Below, piece by piece: positions 7,053 to 16,537 of a stretch of DNA of 41,166 nucleotides. A model generated the notes under the pieces. It was not told where the DNA came from and made no database searches. It saw nothing but the letters and a program-made list of their open reading frames with translations. Source of the DNA: a virus; IMG/VR virus record IMGVR_UViG_3300032311_000374, positions 1 through 41,166 of that record; one strand, written 5' to 3'. The stretch's first letter is position 1. The number at the start of each line of letters is the position of its first letter. The position numbers were made by a program, and so were the translations under genes.

Positions 7053-8798
7053 CTACTTTTTATTCAAATCTTCTGTCAAAATTCTCTTTTTACCACCTTT
7101 CATATCTTTAAATATCTCTTGATAATTAGTTCTTGGTTTGTATTTTACCGAGCCTTCTTTTTGTTTAAGAGTTTTAATACCCAACGGGTCTCTTCCTTCT
7201 GGATGGTCATCTTTACCATATCTAACTGGGTCTTTAGGTCTACCAACTCCTTCTTCTTCTAATTCACTTTTAATTTTTTGAATTTCTTCTTCTACATTAG
7301 TGGGGCCATCGGTACCTGTTTCTTTAGCAGGGTCTACACCCTGTGTTTCGATTGATGTTAAACGGAACATTTGTTTTGTATCATCCAATACTTGTAATGT
7401 AATTTCATCTTGCTCATCTTTAGCCATTTTCATTACTGCTTCATACATCCATTCTTTAGAGAACATTTTTGTTTGTTGCATTTGTTGAATTAGAGCTACT
7501 TTTGAAGTATATAATTCAACTTGCTCTTGCTCATAAATTTTAGATGGAATAGTAAGTTCTAATGTAAAGTTTGTTAAACGGTCATCATCTATACCCTGTG
7601 CATATAAATGTATGATTGCAATTTTAGTTAATTCTGAAATTAATACTCTTTGAACTCTTTCGATTGTTTTTGCAAAACGGATATCCATTGCTGCCAATGT
7701 TGCTTTACCATTGGTATCTTCTTCATATCCTAAATAAGCTTTTGGTATTTTTAAAGATGCCATCATTTTACCTTTTAGGTAATTGATATCATCAATCATA
7801 TTATATTCTAAACCTTTCAAAGTATCAATTGAAGTGCCATTATCACTACCACGAACTGGCATATAATAATCTTCAATAAGGTTTTGCATATTGTACTTTA
7901 AATTATACTCACCGGTTCTTTCATCAACAAATGGAACTTTTTTAGATGAGTTAATAATTTTTTGCATGTAGTTATCCACTTCATTTGGTGGAATATTACC
8001 AACATCTACTTTAAAAATTCTCTTTTCAGGAGCTCTCATTACTCTATGAATTAACATTGCATCTTCCATCAACATTAATTGTTTCCAAACTCTCCTAGCG
8101 CCTTCTATCATTGATTTACCATATGGTAAAAAATTTGAATCTGAATTTAAACGGAAGTGAGCCATCTCATAGTTTTCAAATTCTTTCTTTGGACTCATAC
8201 CATATGCTCCTAATGGATTTTGGTATGGTGCATAAACGAATTTAACTCGTTGAGGATTTTGCATATCAAACCCTTCCACTCTACTAACTTCATAGGTTGA
8301 TAATGGCATTACGTTTACAATACCAATACCTTCTTCTTCTGCTATTTCCAATTGTAAAAAGAAATCACCATATTTAACCAAGTTTCTTGTCCAAGGCCAT
8401 AAGTTAAATTCCACATTAAGAATATCGTAAAATAAGTTTTCTAAAATTTGTTTGATATTATCATCTTCGTGATGTATTTTTAATACATTACCCATCTCAT
8501 TTCTAGCAGTTGTTTCATCTGCGTACACATCTAATGCGGATGCTAAAATTGGGTCAGTATCCATTGAATCATAATCTCTAAACAAGTCAATTCTAACTTG
8601 CTGATATGCCATTGATGATTCTAATTGACCCGTACCATAATTAGTAACCTTTAGTTTCATAAAACGGTCTACTAAGTTTGTAGTCATATTTTGATACTCA
8701 TCGGTATCAATGACTTTAACTCCATCTGCTGTTTTACGAACTATGGTATTTGTTGAGAATAATTTTTGTAACCTACCTAATATTGATTTATCTGCCAT
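7053..8798 (-). CDS. 20: Portal vertex protein, T4 gp20-like
   Basis: This 581-aa protein forms the dodecameric ring at the unique capsid vertex through which DNA is packaged and to which the neck attaches; T4 gp20 has 524 aa. Family features include DTDPILASALDVYADE (about 80-95), WPWTRNLVKYGDFFLQLE (about 133-150), LMEDAMLIHRVMRAPEKRIFKVDVGN (about 242-267), and further on DYYMPVRGSDNGTSIDTL and KGKMMASLKIPKAYLG. The acidic/Pro-rich C-terminal tail ends RILTEDLNKK with an LTE site. It lies downstream of the terminase with one small gene between, as expected apart from the missing tail genes 18 and 19. The leader is A-rich. Confidence 0.95.
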   Translation of the reverse strand: MADKSILGRLQKLFSTNTIVRKTADGVKVIDTDEYQNMTTNLVDRFMKLKVTNYGTGQLESSMAYQQVRIDLFRDYDSMDTDPILASALDVYADETTARNEMGNVLKIHHEDDNIKQILENLFYDILNVEFNLWPWTRNLVKYGDFFLQLEIAEEEGIGIVNVMPLSTYEVSRVEGFDMQNPQRVKFVYAPYQNPLGAYGMSPKKEFENYEMAHFRLNSDSNFLPYGKSMIEGARRVWKQLMLMEDAMLIHRVMRAPEKRIFKVDVGNIPPNEVDNYMQKIINSSKKVPFVDERTGEYNLKYNMQNLIEDYYMPVRGSDNGTSIDTLKGLEYNMIDDINYLKGKMMASLKIPKAYLGYEEDTNGKATLAAMDIRFAKTIERVQRVLISELTKIAIIHLYAQGIDDDRLTNFTLELTIPSKIYEQEQVELYTSKVALIQQMQQTKMFSKEWMYEAVMKMAKDEQDEITLQVLDDTKQMFRLTSIETQGVDPAKETGTDGPTNVEEEIQKIKSELEEEGVGRPKDPVRYGKDDHPEGRDPLGIKTLKQKEGSVKYKPRTNYQEIFKDMKGGKKRILTEDLNKK

Positions 8799-8846
8799 TT
8801 TTTTTATATTTTTTTAAAGATACGGAAATTTTTTGGATTTACCAAA

Positions 8847-9383
8847 TTACCATTTCCTACAACTCCAATATCTTGCTTTATGTCTTGGACCTGGAGTATC
8901 ACAATTATGTCTTGCTCTAAAAGATTTTCTTGCTTTTGGGTTAGATTTTCTAATTTTCATTGTTTTCTCACCCTTAGCTGCAGCGGATGTTCCACCATGT
9001 CCAAAGTTTACTTTAACAACATTTCCTGCTGGATTCTTTACATATACTTTGAATTTTTTAACATCACCTCTCATTGGTTTACCCAATGGAACATTTCTTC
9101 CCTGATATTCAGCTTCTCTTAAACATTGACATCCTTCATTTAAACTTTTATCATATCCTCTTATAAAAGCAATAAAGTCGGCCATATCTTCATCTTCAAC
9201 ATCGTATTCTTCTTCAGGTTCTACATATCCGTAGTTCACATCATCATCTGAATTAATATCTTCTTTAACTGGAACACAATTTGGTACTTCTTTACCATCT
9301 TTTTTCTTTGTACCAACCATTTCATATCCTTTCCAACAAGGATTTTCCATTTCTTTAATTGGAATTAAGTTTATTAGTTTCAT
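8847..9383 (-). CDS. Conserved phage structural protein with Cys/His-rich C-terminus
   Basis: The protein has 178 aa. The N-terminal tag MKLINLIPIKE matches the protein at 2865 and ends in IKE. Residues 15-38 form a conserved CWKGY...GTKKK...VPNCVP element. An acidic middle (45-70) is followed by a basic C-terminal domain (95-178) containing GKPMRGDVKKFKVYVKNP, IRKSNPKARKSFRARHNC and HKARYWSC. The last two resemble a conserved C-terminal block in many marine T4-like phage proteins, where Cys and His may bind a metal. It sits between terminase and portal. The tag suggests it enters the prohead and is trimmed. Function is not known. Confidence 0.8.
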   Translation of the reverse strand: MKLINLIPIKEMENPCWKGYEMVGTKKKDGKEVPNCVPVKEDINSDDDVNYGYVEPEEEYDVEDEDMADFIAFIRGYDKSLNEGCQCLREAEYQGRNVPLGKPMRGDVKKFKVYVKNPAGNVVKVNFGHGGTSAAAKGEKTMKIRKSNPKARKSFRARHNCDTPGPRHKARYWSCRKW

Positions 9384-9417
9384 ATTACAATAGTTTCAAA
9401 TTATAAATATATAAAAA

Positions 9418-11025
9418 TTAACGAAGTAACCAAGTTAAATTTTCAACTTCACCTTTCCCCAATTCCATTTCATATGGATTTCTACTTAAATGGCCTGTTG
9501 ATATCAATCCTTCGTATTTATTTATCTGAGAAGCATTCAACATACTCTTAGTCAAATCAATACCTTCTTGTCTTAAACGGAGTGCAGTATTACGAACCCA
9601 AAGTCCGATTGCTAATGCCATCGTCAAGTCATCATTGTAACCCTTCATAGCTTCTGCTCTACCACCATTCCAAATAAATGTAAATAATTCGTCTATGAGT
9701 CTCTGTGAACGTATTAGAATATCTTTATCATTCATATATGTATCCAATGCTGATATAATAAGAGGACGGGTTTTAGATGTTGTAGAGAATCCGGCAACCA
9801 TTTGTCTCTCATCTCTATAATATTTGTTACTCATTTGTCTTTCGGTATCTATATAGTGTAAATCGTTACTCATATAGAATAAGTTAGGATATGCTCTATT
9901 GATAATTTGTTGAATAGTTGCCCAACCTACATTTGAGTTCTCTACTACTAATAAGGCATTGTTATATTCGGTTGCCAAACTTACTAAAAAGTTTCCAAAA
10001 TCTTTTGTTTCGATTTTACCTTTATATTCTGCGACTTGAGAACTATCTTCGATATCAATTACTTGTACCGTTGAAAAATCGGCTCCATCTCCACGTGCAA
10101 CGTCGGCGGATACCATATATTGTCTATTATAGTTAGGATGTTCCCATACCCATAAATTACCATCAAATCCTCTCTTCTCAACCGGCTCTTGTACATAGGT
10201 ATCTTTATACCAAGTCAGTAATGCCGGGTCTATTACGGTATCACCTGAACCGATAAAGTCACAATCACATTCTTGTGCTGCTCCTTTGACCCCTAAGATA
10301 CGGGTTTGCTCATCTCTCCACGCTTGATTTCTTTCGGGGTGTACAGTCCAATGTAGATTAATACAATTAAAACCATTTTGACCGGCTTCACCTGCTACCC
10401 AAGTTTTATGAAAGAAATTACCAACACCATTTGGTGTAGAAAGAATTACAGCAGAACCACCCGTTGATAGAGTTGATTGTGCTGATAACCAAATTTCATC
10501 AATATCTCTAATAAATGCCGCCTCATCCACAACTAATAGGGATAGGGCTTCCGAACGTCCTGCATCTGGAGAAGATGCGATTGCTTTTACTTGCGAACCA
10601 TTCTTTAATTTAAGAGAAAGTTTATTATCTTCTACTGAACTATTACCACCATCTCTTAGCCAAACAGGAAGTAAGTCGTGCATAACTCTTACCTTTTCAA
10701 CCAAGTTCTTTGCAACCGTTACTTTTGTTGCAATAACCAATGCATTAAAATCTTGGTTGAATAACATTTTCCAAAGAATAAATCCTGCAGAAAGTGTTGA
10801 TAATCCTAGCTGACGGGATTTTAAAATAATATTAAAACGATTATCTTTAAAATCTGTCAAACATTCTTCCTGGAAAGGATAAAGGTGAAAGGGTATTTTT
10901 CCTCTCACCGGGTGTTGAATAACACAATACTTCTTCATAAAGTAAATGGGGTCTTGCCCACATTTACGATATTCTTCAGCTATTATTTCTTTTAATGACT
11001 TCTTTGGTTGCCCTTGAACTGACAT
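9418..11025 (-). CDS. 17: Terminase large subunit, T4 gp17-like ATPase/nuclease
   Basis: This 535-aa packaging motor docks on the portal, cuts concatemeric DNA and pumps it into the prohead. ATPase domain: SRQLGLST at 70-77 is a deviant Walker A (Leu replaces the usual Lys, as in many phage terminases), LLVVDEAA at 163-170 is Walker B with the catalytic Glu, and STPNG at 196-200 is the coupling motif. Nuclease domain: acidic residues in VSADVARGDGAD (D308), VVENSN (E362) and GYNDDLTMA (D465/D466) form the RNase H-like metal site. T4 gp17 has 610 aa. The ATG overlaps the stop of the upstream membrane-anchored protein by one base (TAATG). Confidence 0.96.
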   Translation of the reverse strand: MSVQGQPKKSLKEIIAEEYRKCGQDPIYFMKKYCVIQHPVRGKIPFHLYPFQEECLTDFKDNRFNIILKSRQLGLSTLSAGFILWKMLFNQDFNALVIATKVTVAKNLVEKVRVMHDLLPVWLRDGGNSSVEDNKLSLKLKNGSQVKAIASSPDAGRSEALSLLVVDEAAFIRDIDEIWLSAQSTLSTGGSAVILSTPNGVGNFFHKTWVAGEAGQNGFNCINLHWTVHPERNQAWRDEQTRILGVKGAAQECDCDFIGSGDTVIDPALLTWYKDTYVQEPVEKRGFDGNLWVWEHPNYNRQYMVSADVARGDGADFSTVQVIDIEDSSQVAEYKGKIETKDFGNFLVSLATEYNNALLVVENSNVGWATIQQIINRAYPNLFYMSNDLHYIDTERQMSNKYYRDERQMVAGFSTTSKTRPLIISALDTYMNDKDILIRSQRLIDELFTFIWNGGRAEAMKGYNDDLTMALAIGLWVRNTALRLRQEGIDLTKSMLNASQINKYEGLISTGHLSRNPYEMELGKGEVENLTWLLR

Positions 11026-11675
11026 TATTTTTTAAGTTTTATTTTCCAAAACACACCACCACCAATAAATGGAGATAAAGCACCATTGGTGCCATCAGTT
11101 CCAACTTTATTAGCAACTCCTATACCTAATTGATATATTTTATCACTTTTACTTTTAATTAATATACCTGCGCCAATATTAGAAACTACATCTGCTTTGT
11201 TAAATCCACCTGTAAATCCATAGTATACTTGAGTTTTAGGTAATTCTTTAACAATCATAGTTTCTTTAATAGTTCTTTGTTTAACATTTGCATTAAATGT
11301 TCTACCAAATATTTTATTTTGAGATATTGTATCGGTTACATCAACTGTTCCTAATGAGTCAGGTAATACTAATACATCTTTGTATAATACTTTAGAATAG
11401 TAATCCTTTAATAATGCCGCCGTATCTACTACCGCAGGAATTATTACTTCTTTCTCAACAATTGTTTCGTGATAAATATCTTCACCCTTTTTAGTTACTA
11501 CTTTTGTTTTAACTACTTCAACCGTATCAATTTCATGTTTGATAAGTTCATATTTTTTACCATCAACTTTTACAATTTCACCAGTTCCTTTTTTCTTTCC
11601 ACCACATTGTTGGAAAACTACTATTGCAACTAAAACTGCTATTGCAATGTTTTTTAAATTCAATAATTTTTTCAT
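11025..11675 (-). CDS. Membrane-anchored or lipoprotein-like protein of unknown function
   Basis: The protein has 216 aa. The N-terminus is Lys-Lys then a hydrophobic helix (IAIAVLVAIVVF, 11-22) followed by QQCGGKKK. The Cys could be lipidated, although QQ before it is not a classic lipobox. The middle is strand/coil with VVKTKVV repeats, and the last 80 residues (YGFTGGFNKADVVSNIGAGILI, then SPFIGGGVFWKIKLKK) look like amphipathic beta-strands ending in an aromatic/basic residue pattern, as in small outer-membrane proteins. This could be an envelope protein or a spanin-like lysis component. It is translationally coupled to the terminase gene, an odd partner, and no family is recognised. Confidence 0.65.
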   Translation of the reverse strand: MKKLLNLKNIAIAVLVAIVVFQQCGGKKKGTGEIVKVDGKKYELIKHEIDTVEVVKTKVVTKKGEDIYHETIVEKEVIIPAVVDTAALLKDYYSKVLYKDVLVLPDSLGTVDVTDTISQNKIFGRTFNANVKQRTIKETMIVKELPKTQVYYGFTGGFNKADVVSNIGAGILIKSKSDKIYQLGIGVANKVGTDGTNGALSPFIGGGVFWKIKLKK

Positions 11676-11680
11676 AATTT

Positions 11681-12349
11681 TTATTTTTTTATTAATTCGA
11701 TGTGATTTAATTCTGTTAATTTTTGTTCTAATAATGTTTTTCTATGAATCAATAATTCAATTGCTTCATATGCATTATCAATATCTTTTTGTATATCTGC
11801 TTTTACTTTTTCAATATCAACATCCCAAGTCCAAGTTTGTAATGTTCCATCTTCATTTAAAAATTCAATTTGTTTTGAAACACCACTCAAAGCCTCTTCA
11901 TATCTATCTTTCATTTCTCTAATATAAGCTAACTTATTTCTAGTTATCTTATAATCTTCATAAAATGGATATGTACCATCATCCTTTAATCCCTGTTCAA
12001 ATTTAGCCAAACAAGTAACACACATTCCAGTTTTACGGATTAATTTTTTATCCGCATTACTATATTGAACAGTTTTACAATCTTCTTTAGAACAATTACT
12101 TAATGTATTTAAGTATGCTCTAATATCATCCATTCTGGTTACATTTGTTTTATACCCTTCTTTTTGCTCCCACTCTTTACCATCTTTATCGGTCCAAATT
12201 TCACCAACTTCTCTTTTCTTTTCAGCTTCACCTTCGTAACCAAATTGTGTTTGATTATTATCCGTTCTTCCAAAAACCGTGTCTATGATGAGTTTACGGG
12301 ATTTGTGCATCCCTTTTGATTTCTCATCAAAACTTTTTCTTTTTGCCAT
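11681..12349 (-). CDS. Protein with a Cys4 putative zinc site, function unknown
   Basis: The protein has 222 aa. The N-terminal 30 residues are basic, followed by GRTDNNQTQFGYEGE and a GEIWTDKDGKEWEQKEGYK element. Two cysteine pairs, CSKEDC (about 91-96) and CVTC (about 114-117), are spaced as in a zinc ribbon. The C-terminal half is a coiled coil. In T4 the small terminase gp16 lies immediately upstream of gp17. This gene is one position further upstream and has a coiled coil, so a packaging role is conceivable, but a Cys4 site is not a gp16 feature. I leave it unassigned. Confidence 0.65.
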   Translation of the reverse strand: MAKRKSFDEKSKGMHKSRKLIIDTVFGRTDNNQTQFGYEGEAEKKREVGEIWTDKDGKEWEQKEGYKTNVTRMDDIRAYLNTLSNCSKEDCKTVQYSNADKKLIRKTGMCVTCLAKFEQGLKDDGTYPFYEDYKITRNKLAYIREMKDRYEEALSGVSKQIEFLNEDGTLQTWTWDVDIEKVKADIQKDIDNAYEAIELLIHRKTLLEQKLTELNHIELIKK

Positions 12350-12394
12350 ACTATTATGTTTTAATAACTGATTGTTTATATTATATATATCAAA

Positions 12395-15300
12395 TTAAGC
12401 GTAAAAAATACCAAGTATCTGATTTAGTGGTGCAAATGTACCTGTAAGTTTATATGTTTTACCACCATAGAAGAATACTAATCCTTCACTAGCTACAATT
12501 CTGTCTACTCCACCTAATTTGTTTAATCTTGCTAATTCTGATTTTAATTTTGCTATTTGAGCAGGATTTCCTGCTGTTCTAACTTGAGCCGCAACTGATT
12601 TAAATTTATCCTTCATAGCTCTAATTGCTTTATCAGGATGTACAGTTAATACTGAACTAACAAAATCTAATATATCTGCACCAACTCCTAAGAATATTTC
12701 TTCAAATGGTCTGATATTATCTTTTTGTTGTTTTGCAACATTAACTTTATCATTATTGATTGCCCAAGCTAAAATCTTTTCGTTTGTGATATTATTTTTA
12801 TCTAACCTAAATGCTTTTTCACCAAATGCCCATCTTCTAACCAACGCATCTCTTGTTAATTTATCAACTTTCTCAGGTGATTTAGTATTTATGAAATTTT
12901 CCCACCAAGCTTGATGATAATTTGCTACGTTATCTCCATCGGATAACCCAAATTGAGATTGTAATTTAGATAATCTACCCAAATACTTTCCTTGCTTACT
13001 ACTTAGGTTTTCATTCTTTGGTATTGATGTTACCGGCGGGCCTTGAATTGTATATTTAGATTGTACATCTGCATTAACTTGCTTAATCATTCCCGCTAAT
13101 TGAGATGCAGCTCCCTGATTTGCTCCAATAGCAGTTCCCTTATCATCATAACAAGTTGTATTATGGAATACTAATATTGCTTGTCCATAAGGAATAACAT
13201 TAACTGATGTTGGCCATATTACTTCCAAATTCATAAAACATCTACCATCATTAAATATTTTCTTTCGTTGAGCTTCTGATAATGAACTAATTGCTGCTGT
13301 TAAATCTCTCATTGCGAAATTATATGCATCAGTCAATGCACCTCTACCACCAAACTTAGATGCTACATCAGCTATTCCCATTGCGCCTGCTCCTGCGTTT
13401 GCTAAATGTGATTTGTTACGAGCTGCAATTAATCTACCATTTTTCCAACTGATTGCCAATGCTTGTCCATCGGTTTTTTCTCTTACTACTCCTAAATCAC
13501 CATTAAGTGCTTTTGAAATAATATTCTTTAAATCACCAAAAGTTAAATCCATATCATCAAATGGATGGCTCATATGTCCATATGCTCCACCTTCTAATAA
13601 TAATGATTCGTTAAGAGTTTTTTTTTCTACAAACTCATGTAATCCTAATTTATCAGTATAATCCGTTACTTCTCTATAACCACTATATCTTAATTCCCTT
13701 GCAACATCGTTTCTAGTTGCTCGAGGATTAGCACAAACTGCTGCTCCTATTTTTTTTCTACCGAATGAACCTGCTTTATCCCACAATTTCATAATTGCTT
13801 TAAAATGCCAATCGGAAGCACTAACTTCATCTGTTGATTTAAAAACGTTTTGTCCCTTATCACCCATTCTAAATGTAGTCGCCACTTTACCATTTATTGT
13901 TGGCATTCCGTGGTCATCTTTTCCAAAATCTTTAACGGTAACTTTTTTATTTTTAAATTTACCCATCAAAACAGTATCACCTTTATCAACATCTATATTG
14001 ATATCTTCTGTATAGATTTTCTTATTGATTCTACCATATTCTCTCATTAAAATTCCAGCTACTGCATGTGCATTGTTTTCAATTGGAGAACCATCGTTAC
14101 CATCGGATTCATTTTTCACTAATCCCATTTCATCTTGCTTTCTATGAACCATTTCATGTGCAATAGTTCTAAGAATATCTGCTCCCAATCTTCCTTCAAT
14201 TGCTACATATATTTCTTTAGTTTGTGGATTATACCCACCCAATGAAGTTTTTGTTTCTGCAAATTCACCACCACCTATTAGATTTACTTTTGGTTGTTCT
14301 TTTAATTTCAAACGACCCGTTGCCCATTCTACAAAGTGTTGAATAGATTTTTGTTTTGTTTCTGAAATATTTTCTTTTAATAAATCTTCTAAATCTTTTT
14401 TAGGTTTATTTTCATTATATTTTCTTATAGAATCTAACATTTGTTGATTAGACATTTGATATGTAGAAAGTTTTTCTAATGTTTTAGATACAACTTTATC
14501 TACAAACTTAGCACCACTATCATCTCCTTCACCTTCCATTAAATGCCCAATCACACCAACAGCGGCTGTTGCGCCAGCAGCACCAGTTCCACCCAATCCC
14601 ATTGTTTCAAAAAATGAGTGTTTGGCTAAATCTTTTCCAAGATGGGATGCAAATCCAGCTGCTCCATGATGTACCAATCCGGTTACACCATGTACTGCCC
14701 CATGTCCGGCTCCGTGTGCAATTGCCGTACCAACACCATGTGCACCGGCCGCTTTTGCAGCTGCGATACCACCACCTATTGCTCCACCAATTGCAGCTGC
14801 TCCAATCATAGATGCTCCTAATAATACAACATCTTTTGCTAAATGCTTTAATGCGTGCTTTTGTTTATGATGTGCTTCTTTACTATATTCGTACTTTCCT
14901 GTTTCTTCGTTTTTTACATAACCCAATTTACCGCCTGAATTGATAAGAGATTTAACACTATCAACGCTTCCTGTAACCATTTCTTTTTTCTCATGTGCCC
15001 AATGTTTTGCACCATCCCACAATCCTTCTCCTTTTTTCTTAAACCAATCACCAATATTTTTGGCAGTTGATTTTCTACTTTCGGAATTAGGGTCATTCAT
15101 TTCTTTTGCAGCCGATTGGTCTTCTTTTGATAACTTGGCAACTTCTTTATCCAACTGTTGCTTCGTGTCACGTTCTCTCGGGTCTACCGGCGGCTTTTCT
15201 GCCGATGATTTTAATTCGGCTCCACTTAATTTATTTGGTGGTGGTAATTCTTTTTCAGCTGCACCATCTCCTTTAGCTTTATCCGATTTACCTTGAGCGG

Positions 15301-16390
15301 TTTGGTCTTTCTTAACAGGTTGACCTGGTTCAGCTGGCTTAGCCGATTGAGCTGCTGCTTTTCCAGGTTGTTCTTTTGGTTTTGGTTCATTTACAGGAGC
15401 ATCATCTGGTCCTGCTATTTTTGCTGCTTGAATATGCGCAGGATGTTCTTTTGGTAATCGTAAGGCATCTCTTGCTTTAATTTTCTTTTGTTCTCCTTTA
15501 CTATTTGTATAAGATATATCAACATCCAATGCTTTATTTCCAGCTTCATTGAAATATTCACTAACAAAATCTTTAAATATTTCTTCGGCCGCTACTCTAC
15601 CTAATAATTCTGAAATTGGGTCATATGGTGCTTTGTTTCCGTCAAATGCTTTTTTCTCATCTTCTGGATGTTCGGTTTCATGTCTTGTAGGATGTGGCTC
15701 AGGTCTAAAAGCAGAAGATGGTTTTGTGTTATTACTTTCATTTGTAGAACCCGTTGGTGCTCCATTAATGTATCCGCCTGGAAGATTTAATCCAACACCT
15801 ATTCCACCTGGCATTCCATCTTCGTTTAATTTGCCTGTTATCATTTTGTATATATCTTTATCAAATTTTGGATATGCTTTTAAGAAAAACTTCTTTGATT
15901 TTTCTTTATCATCGCTTCCCAAACCATTACGAACATCAGTTCCACTAATTGGATTTTGTTCAGCTGGTACTGGGTATACATAACCAATTTCATCATAACC
16001 ATATCCCATTTTATTTTTATATGGTTTAAAATATTTACCATGTAATCTATTAGCATCCTTTTCGCCAACTGCTGCAATATATTGAGTAGTTTTACCATCA
16101 AATTTAGAAAGTATTTCTTTAGGAGCATATGGATTTCCAACTCTAATAAATTTAGATGATGGAATTCCAAACATTGTAGTTGCTATTTTTTTCTTCTCAT
16201 TAAAATTAAATGGAGATTTATCAGAACTTGTATCGTTTGATGTACCTATGTAAACATTGTTAGCACCAAATTGTGATACTAATTTTGAATAAGTAGCATA
16301 ATGTCCTTTATGGAATGGTTGAAAACGACCTGAGTATACAACTACTAGCTTCGTTACTTTTGGTTTATCTGCTTCGTTTATTGAATTCAT
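12395..16390 (-). CDS. Giant multidomain protein: cytidylyltransferase-like, zinc-peptidase-like and KxDG ligase-like domains
   Basis: The protein has 1331 aa. Residues 12-185 are an HxGH nucleotidyltransferase domain: GRFQPFHKGH at 21-30, NNVYIGTSND at 44-53 and ISGTDVR at 148-154, the counterpart of the ISSTxIR motif. Residues 190-450 are hydrophilic linker. Residues 517-620 are Gly/Ala/His-rich and partly hydrophobic, perhaps membrane-active. Residues 738-760 hold AHEMVHRKQDE, an HExxH zinc-peptidase motif. Residues 965-1331 look like an ATP/NAD-dependent nucleic-acid ligase core: EKTDGQ at 971-976 (KxDG lysine K972), NLEVIW at 1054-1059, EGLVFF at 1302-1307 and KLTG at 1314-1317. [LI]xE sites (INE-A at 4-7, LNE-D at 188-191, LNE-S at 927-930) flank domains, so cleavage by gp21 is possible. 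It is probably an internal virion protein; the reactions are unproven. Confidence 0.8.
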   Translation of the reverse strand: MNSINEADKPKVTKLVVVYSGRFQPFHKGHYATYSKLVSQFGANNVYIGTSNDTSSDKSPFNFNEKKKIATTMFGIPSSKFIRVGNPYAPKEILSKFDGKTTQYIAAVGEKDANRLHGKYFKPYKNKMGYGYDEIGYVYPVPAEQNPISGTDVRNGLGSDDKEKSKKFFLKAYPKFDKDIYKMITGKLNEDGMPGGIGVGLNLPGGYINGAPTGSTNESNNTKPSSAFRPEPHPTRHETEHPEDEKKAFDGNKAPYDPISELLGRVAAEEIFKDFVSEYFNEAGNKALDVDISYTNSKGEQKKIKARDALRLPKEHPAHIQAAKIAGPDDAPVNEPKPKEQPGKAAAQSAKPAEPGQPVKKDQTAQGKSDKAKGDGAAEKELPPPNKLSGAELKSSAEKPPVDPRERDTKQQLDKEVAKLSKEDQSAAKEMNDPNSESRKSTAKNIGDWFKKKGEGLWDGAKHWAHEKKEMVTGSVDSVKSLINSGGKLGYVKNEETGKYEYSKEAHHKQKHALKHLAKDVVLLGASMIGAAAIGGAIGGGIAAAKAAGAHGVGTAIAHGAGHGAVHGVTGLVHHGAAGFASHLGKDLAKHSFFETMGLGGTGAAGATAAVGVIGHLMEGEGDDSGAKFVDKVVSKTLEKLSTYQMSNQQMLDSIRKYNENKPKKDLEDLLKENISETKQKSIQHFVEWATGRLKLKEQPKVNLIGGGEFAETKTSLGGYNPQTKEIYVAIEGRLGADILRTIAHEMVHRKQDEMGLVKNESDGNDGSPIENNAHAVAGILMREYGRINKKIYTEDINIDVDKGDTVLMGKFKNKKVTVKDFGKDDHGMPTINGKVATTFRMGDKGQNVFKSTDEVSASDWHFKAIMKLWDKAGSFGRKKIGAAVCANPRATRNDVARELRYSGYREVTDYTDKLGLHEFVEKKTLNESLLLEGGAYGHMSHPFDDMDLTFGDLKNIISKALNGDLGVVREKTDGQALAISWKNGRLIAARNKSHLANAGAGAMGIADVASKFGGRGALTDAYNFAMRDLTAAISSLSEAQRKKIFNDGRCFMNLEVIWPTSVNVIPYGQAILVFHNTTCYDDKGTAIGANQGAASQLAGMIKQVNADVQSKYTIQGPPVTSIPKNENLSSKQGKYLGRLSKLQSQFGLSDGDNVANYHQAWWENFINTKSPEKVDKLTRDALVRRWAFGEKAFRLDKNNITNEKILAWAINNDKVNVAKQQKDNIRPFEEIFLGVGADILDFVSSVLTVHPDKAIRAMKDKFKSVAAQVRTAGNPAQIAKLKSELARLNKLGGVDRIVASEGLVFFYGGKTYKLTGTFAPLNQILGIFYA

Positions 16391-16411
16391 ATGTATAAAT
16401 ATCCTAAAATA

Positions 16412-16537
16412 TTAGAAACTCTTATAAACAAACGGGTCTCTTTTTTTAAGTTCTTCCAATTTTTTCTTAAATCTTTGTTTTCTTTTTCTTTCTTCGTATA
16501 ATTTTACAAAGAATGATATTATTGGCCAATTTTTCAT
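16412..16537 (-). CDS. 41-aa basic protein of unknown function
   Basis: This short frame runs from ATG 16537 to TAA at 16412. Its start overlaps the stop of the HAD gene as ATGA, a sign of translational coupling. The protein begins MKNWPIISFFVKLYEERKRK and continues as a basic helix ending in ELKKRDPFVYKSF. The composition (KR-rich helix, no Cys) suggests a nucleic-acid- or membrane-surface-binding peptide. It is the last gene of the sugar operon and lies just before the 1331-aa gene. Nothing in it points to a particular role. Confidence 0.65.
   Translation of the reverse strand: MKNWPIISFFVKLYEERKRKQRFKKKLEELKKRDPFVYKSF

Noticed and set aside
9418-11025. Terminase thought inactive because the Walker A lysine is replaced (SRQLGLST)
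   Set aside because: Deviant Walker A sequences of the RQxGxST kind are common in phage large terminases, and Walker B, motif III and all nuclease acids are present.
14569-14811. His/Leu/Gln-rich plus-strand frame within the 1331-aa gene
   Set aside because: Antisense of the Gly/Ala/His-rich segment; composition is explained by the sense gene.
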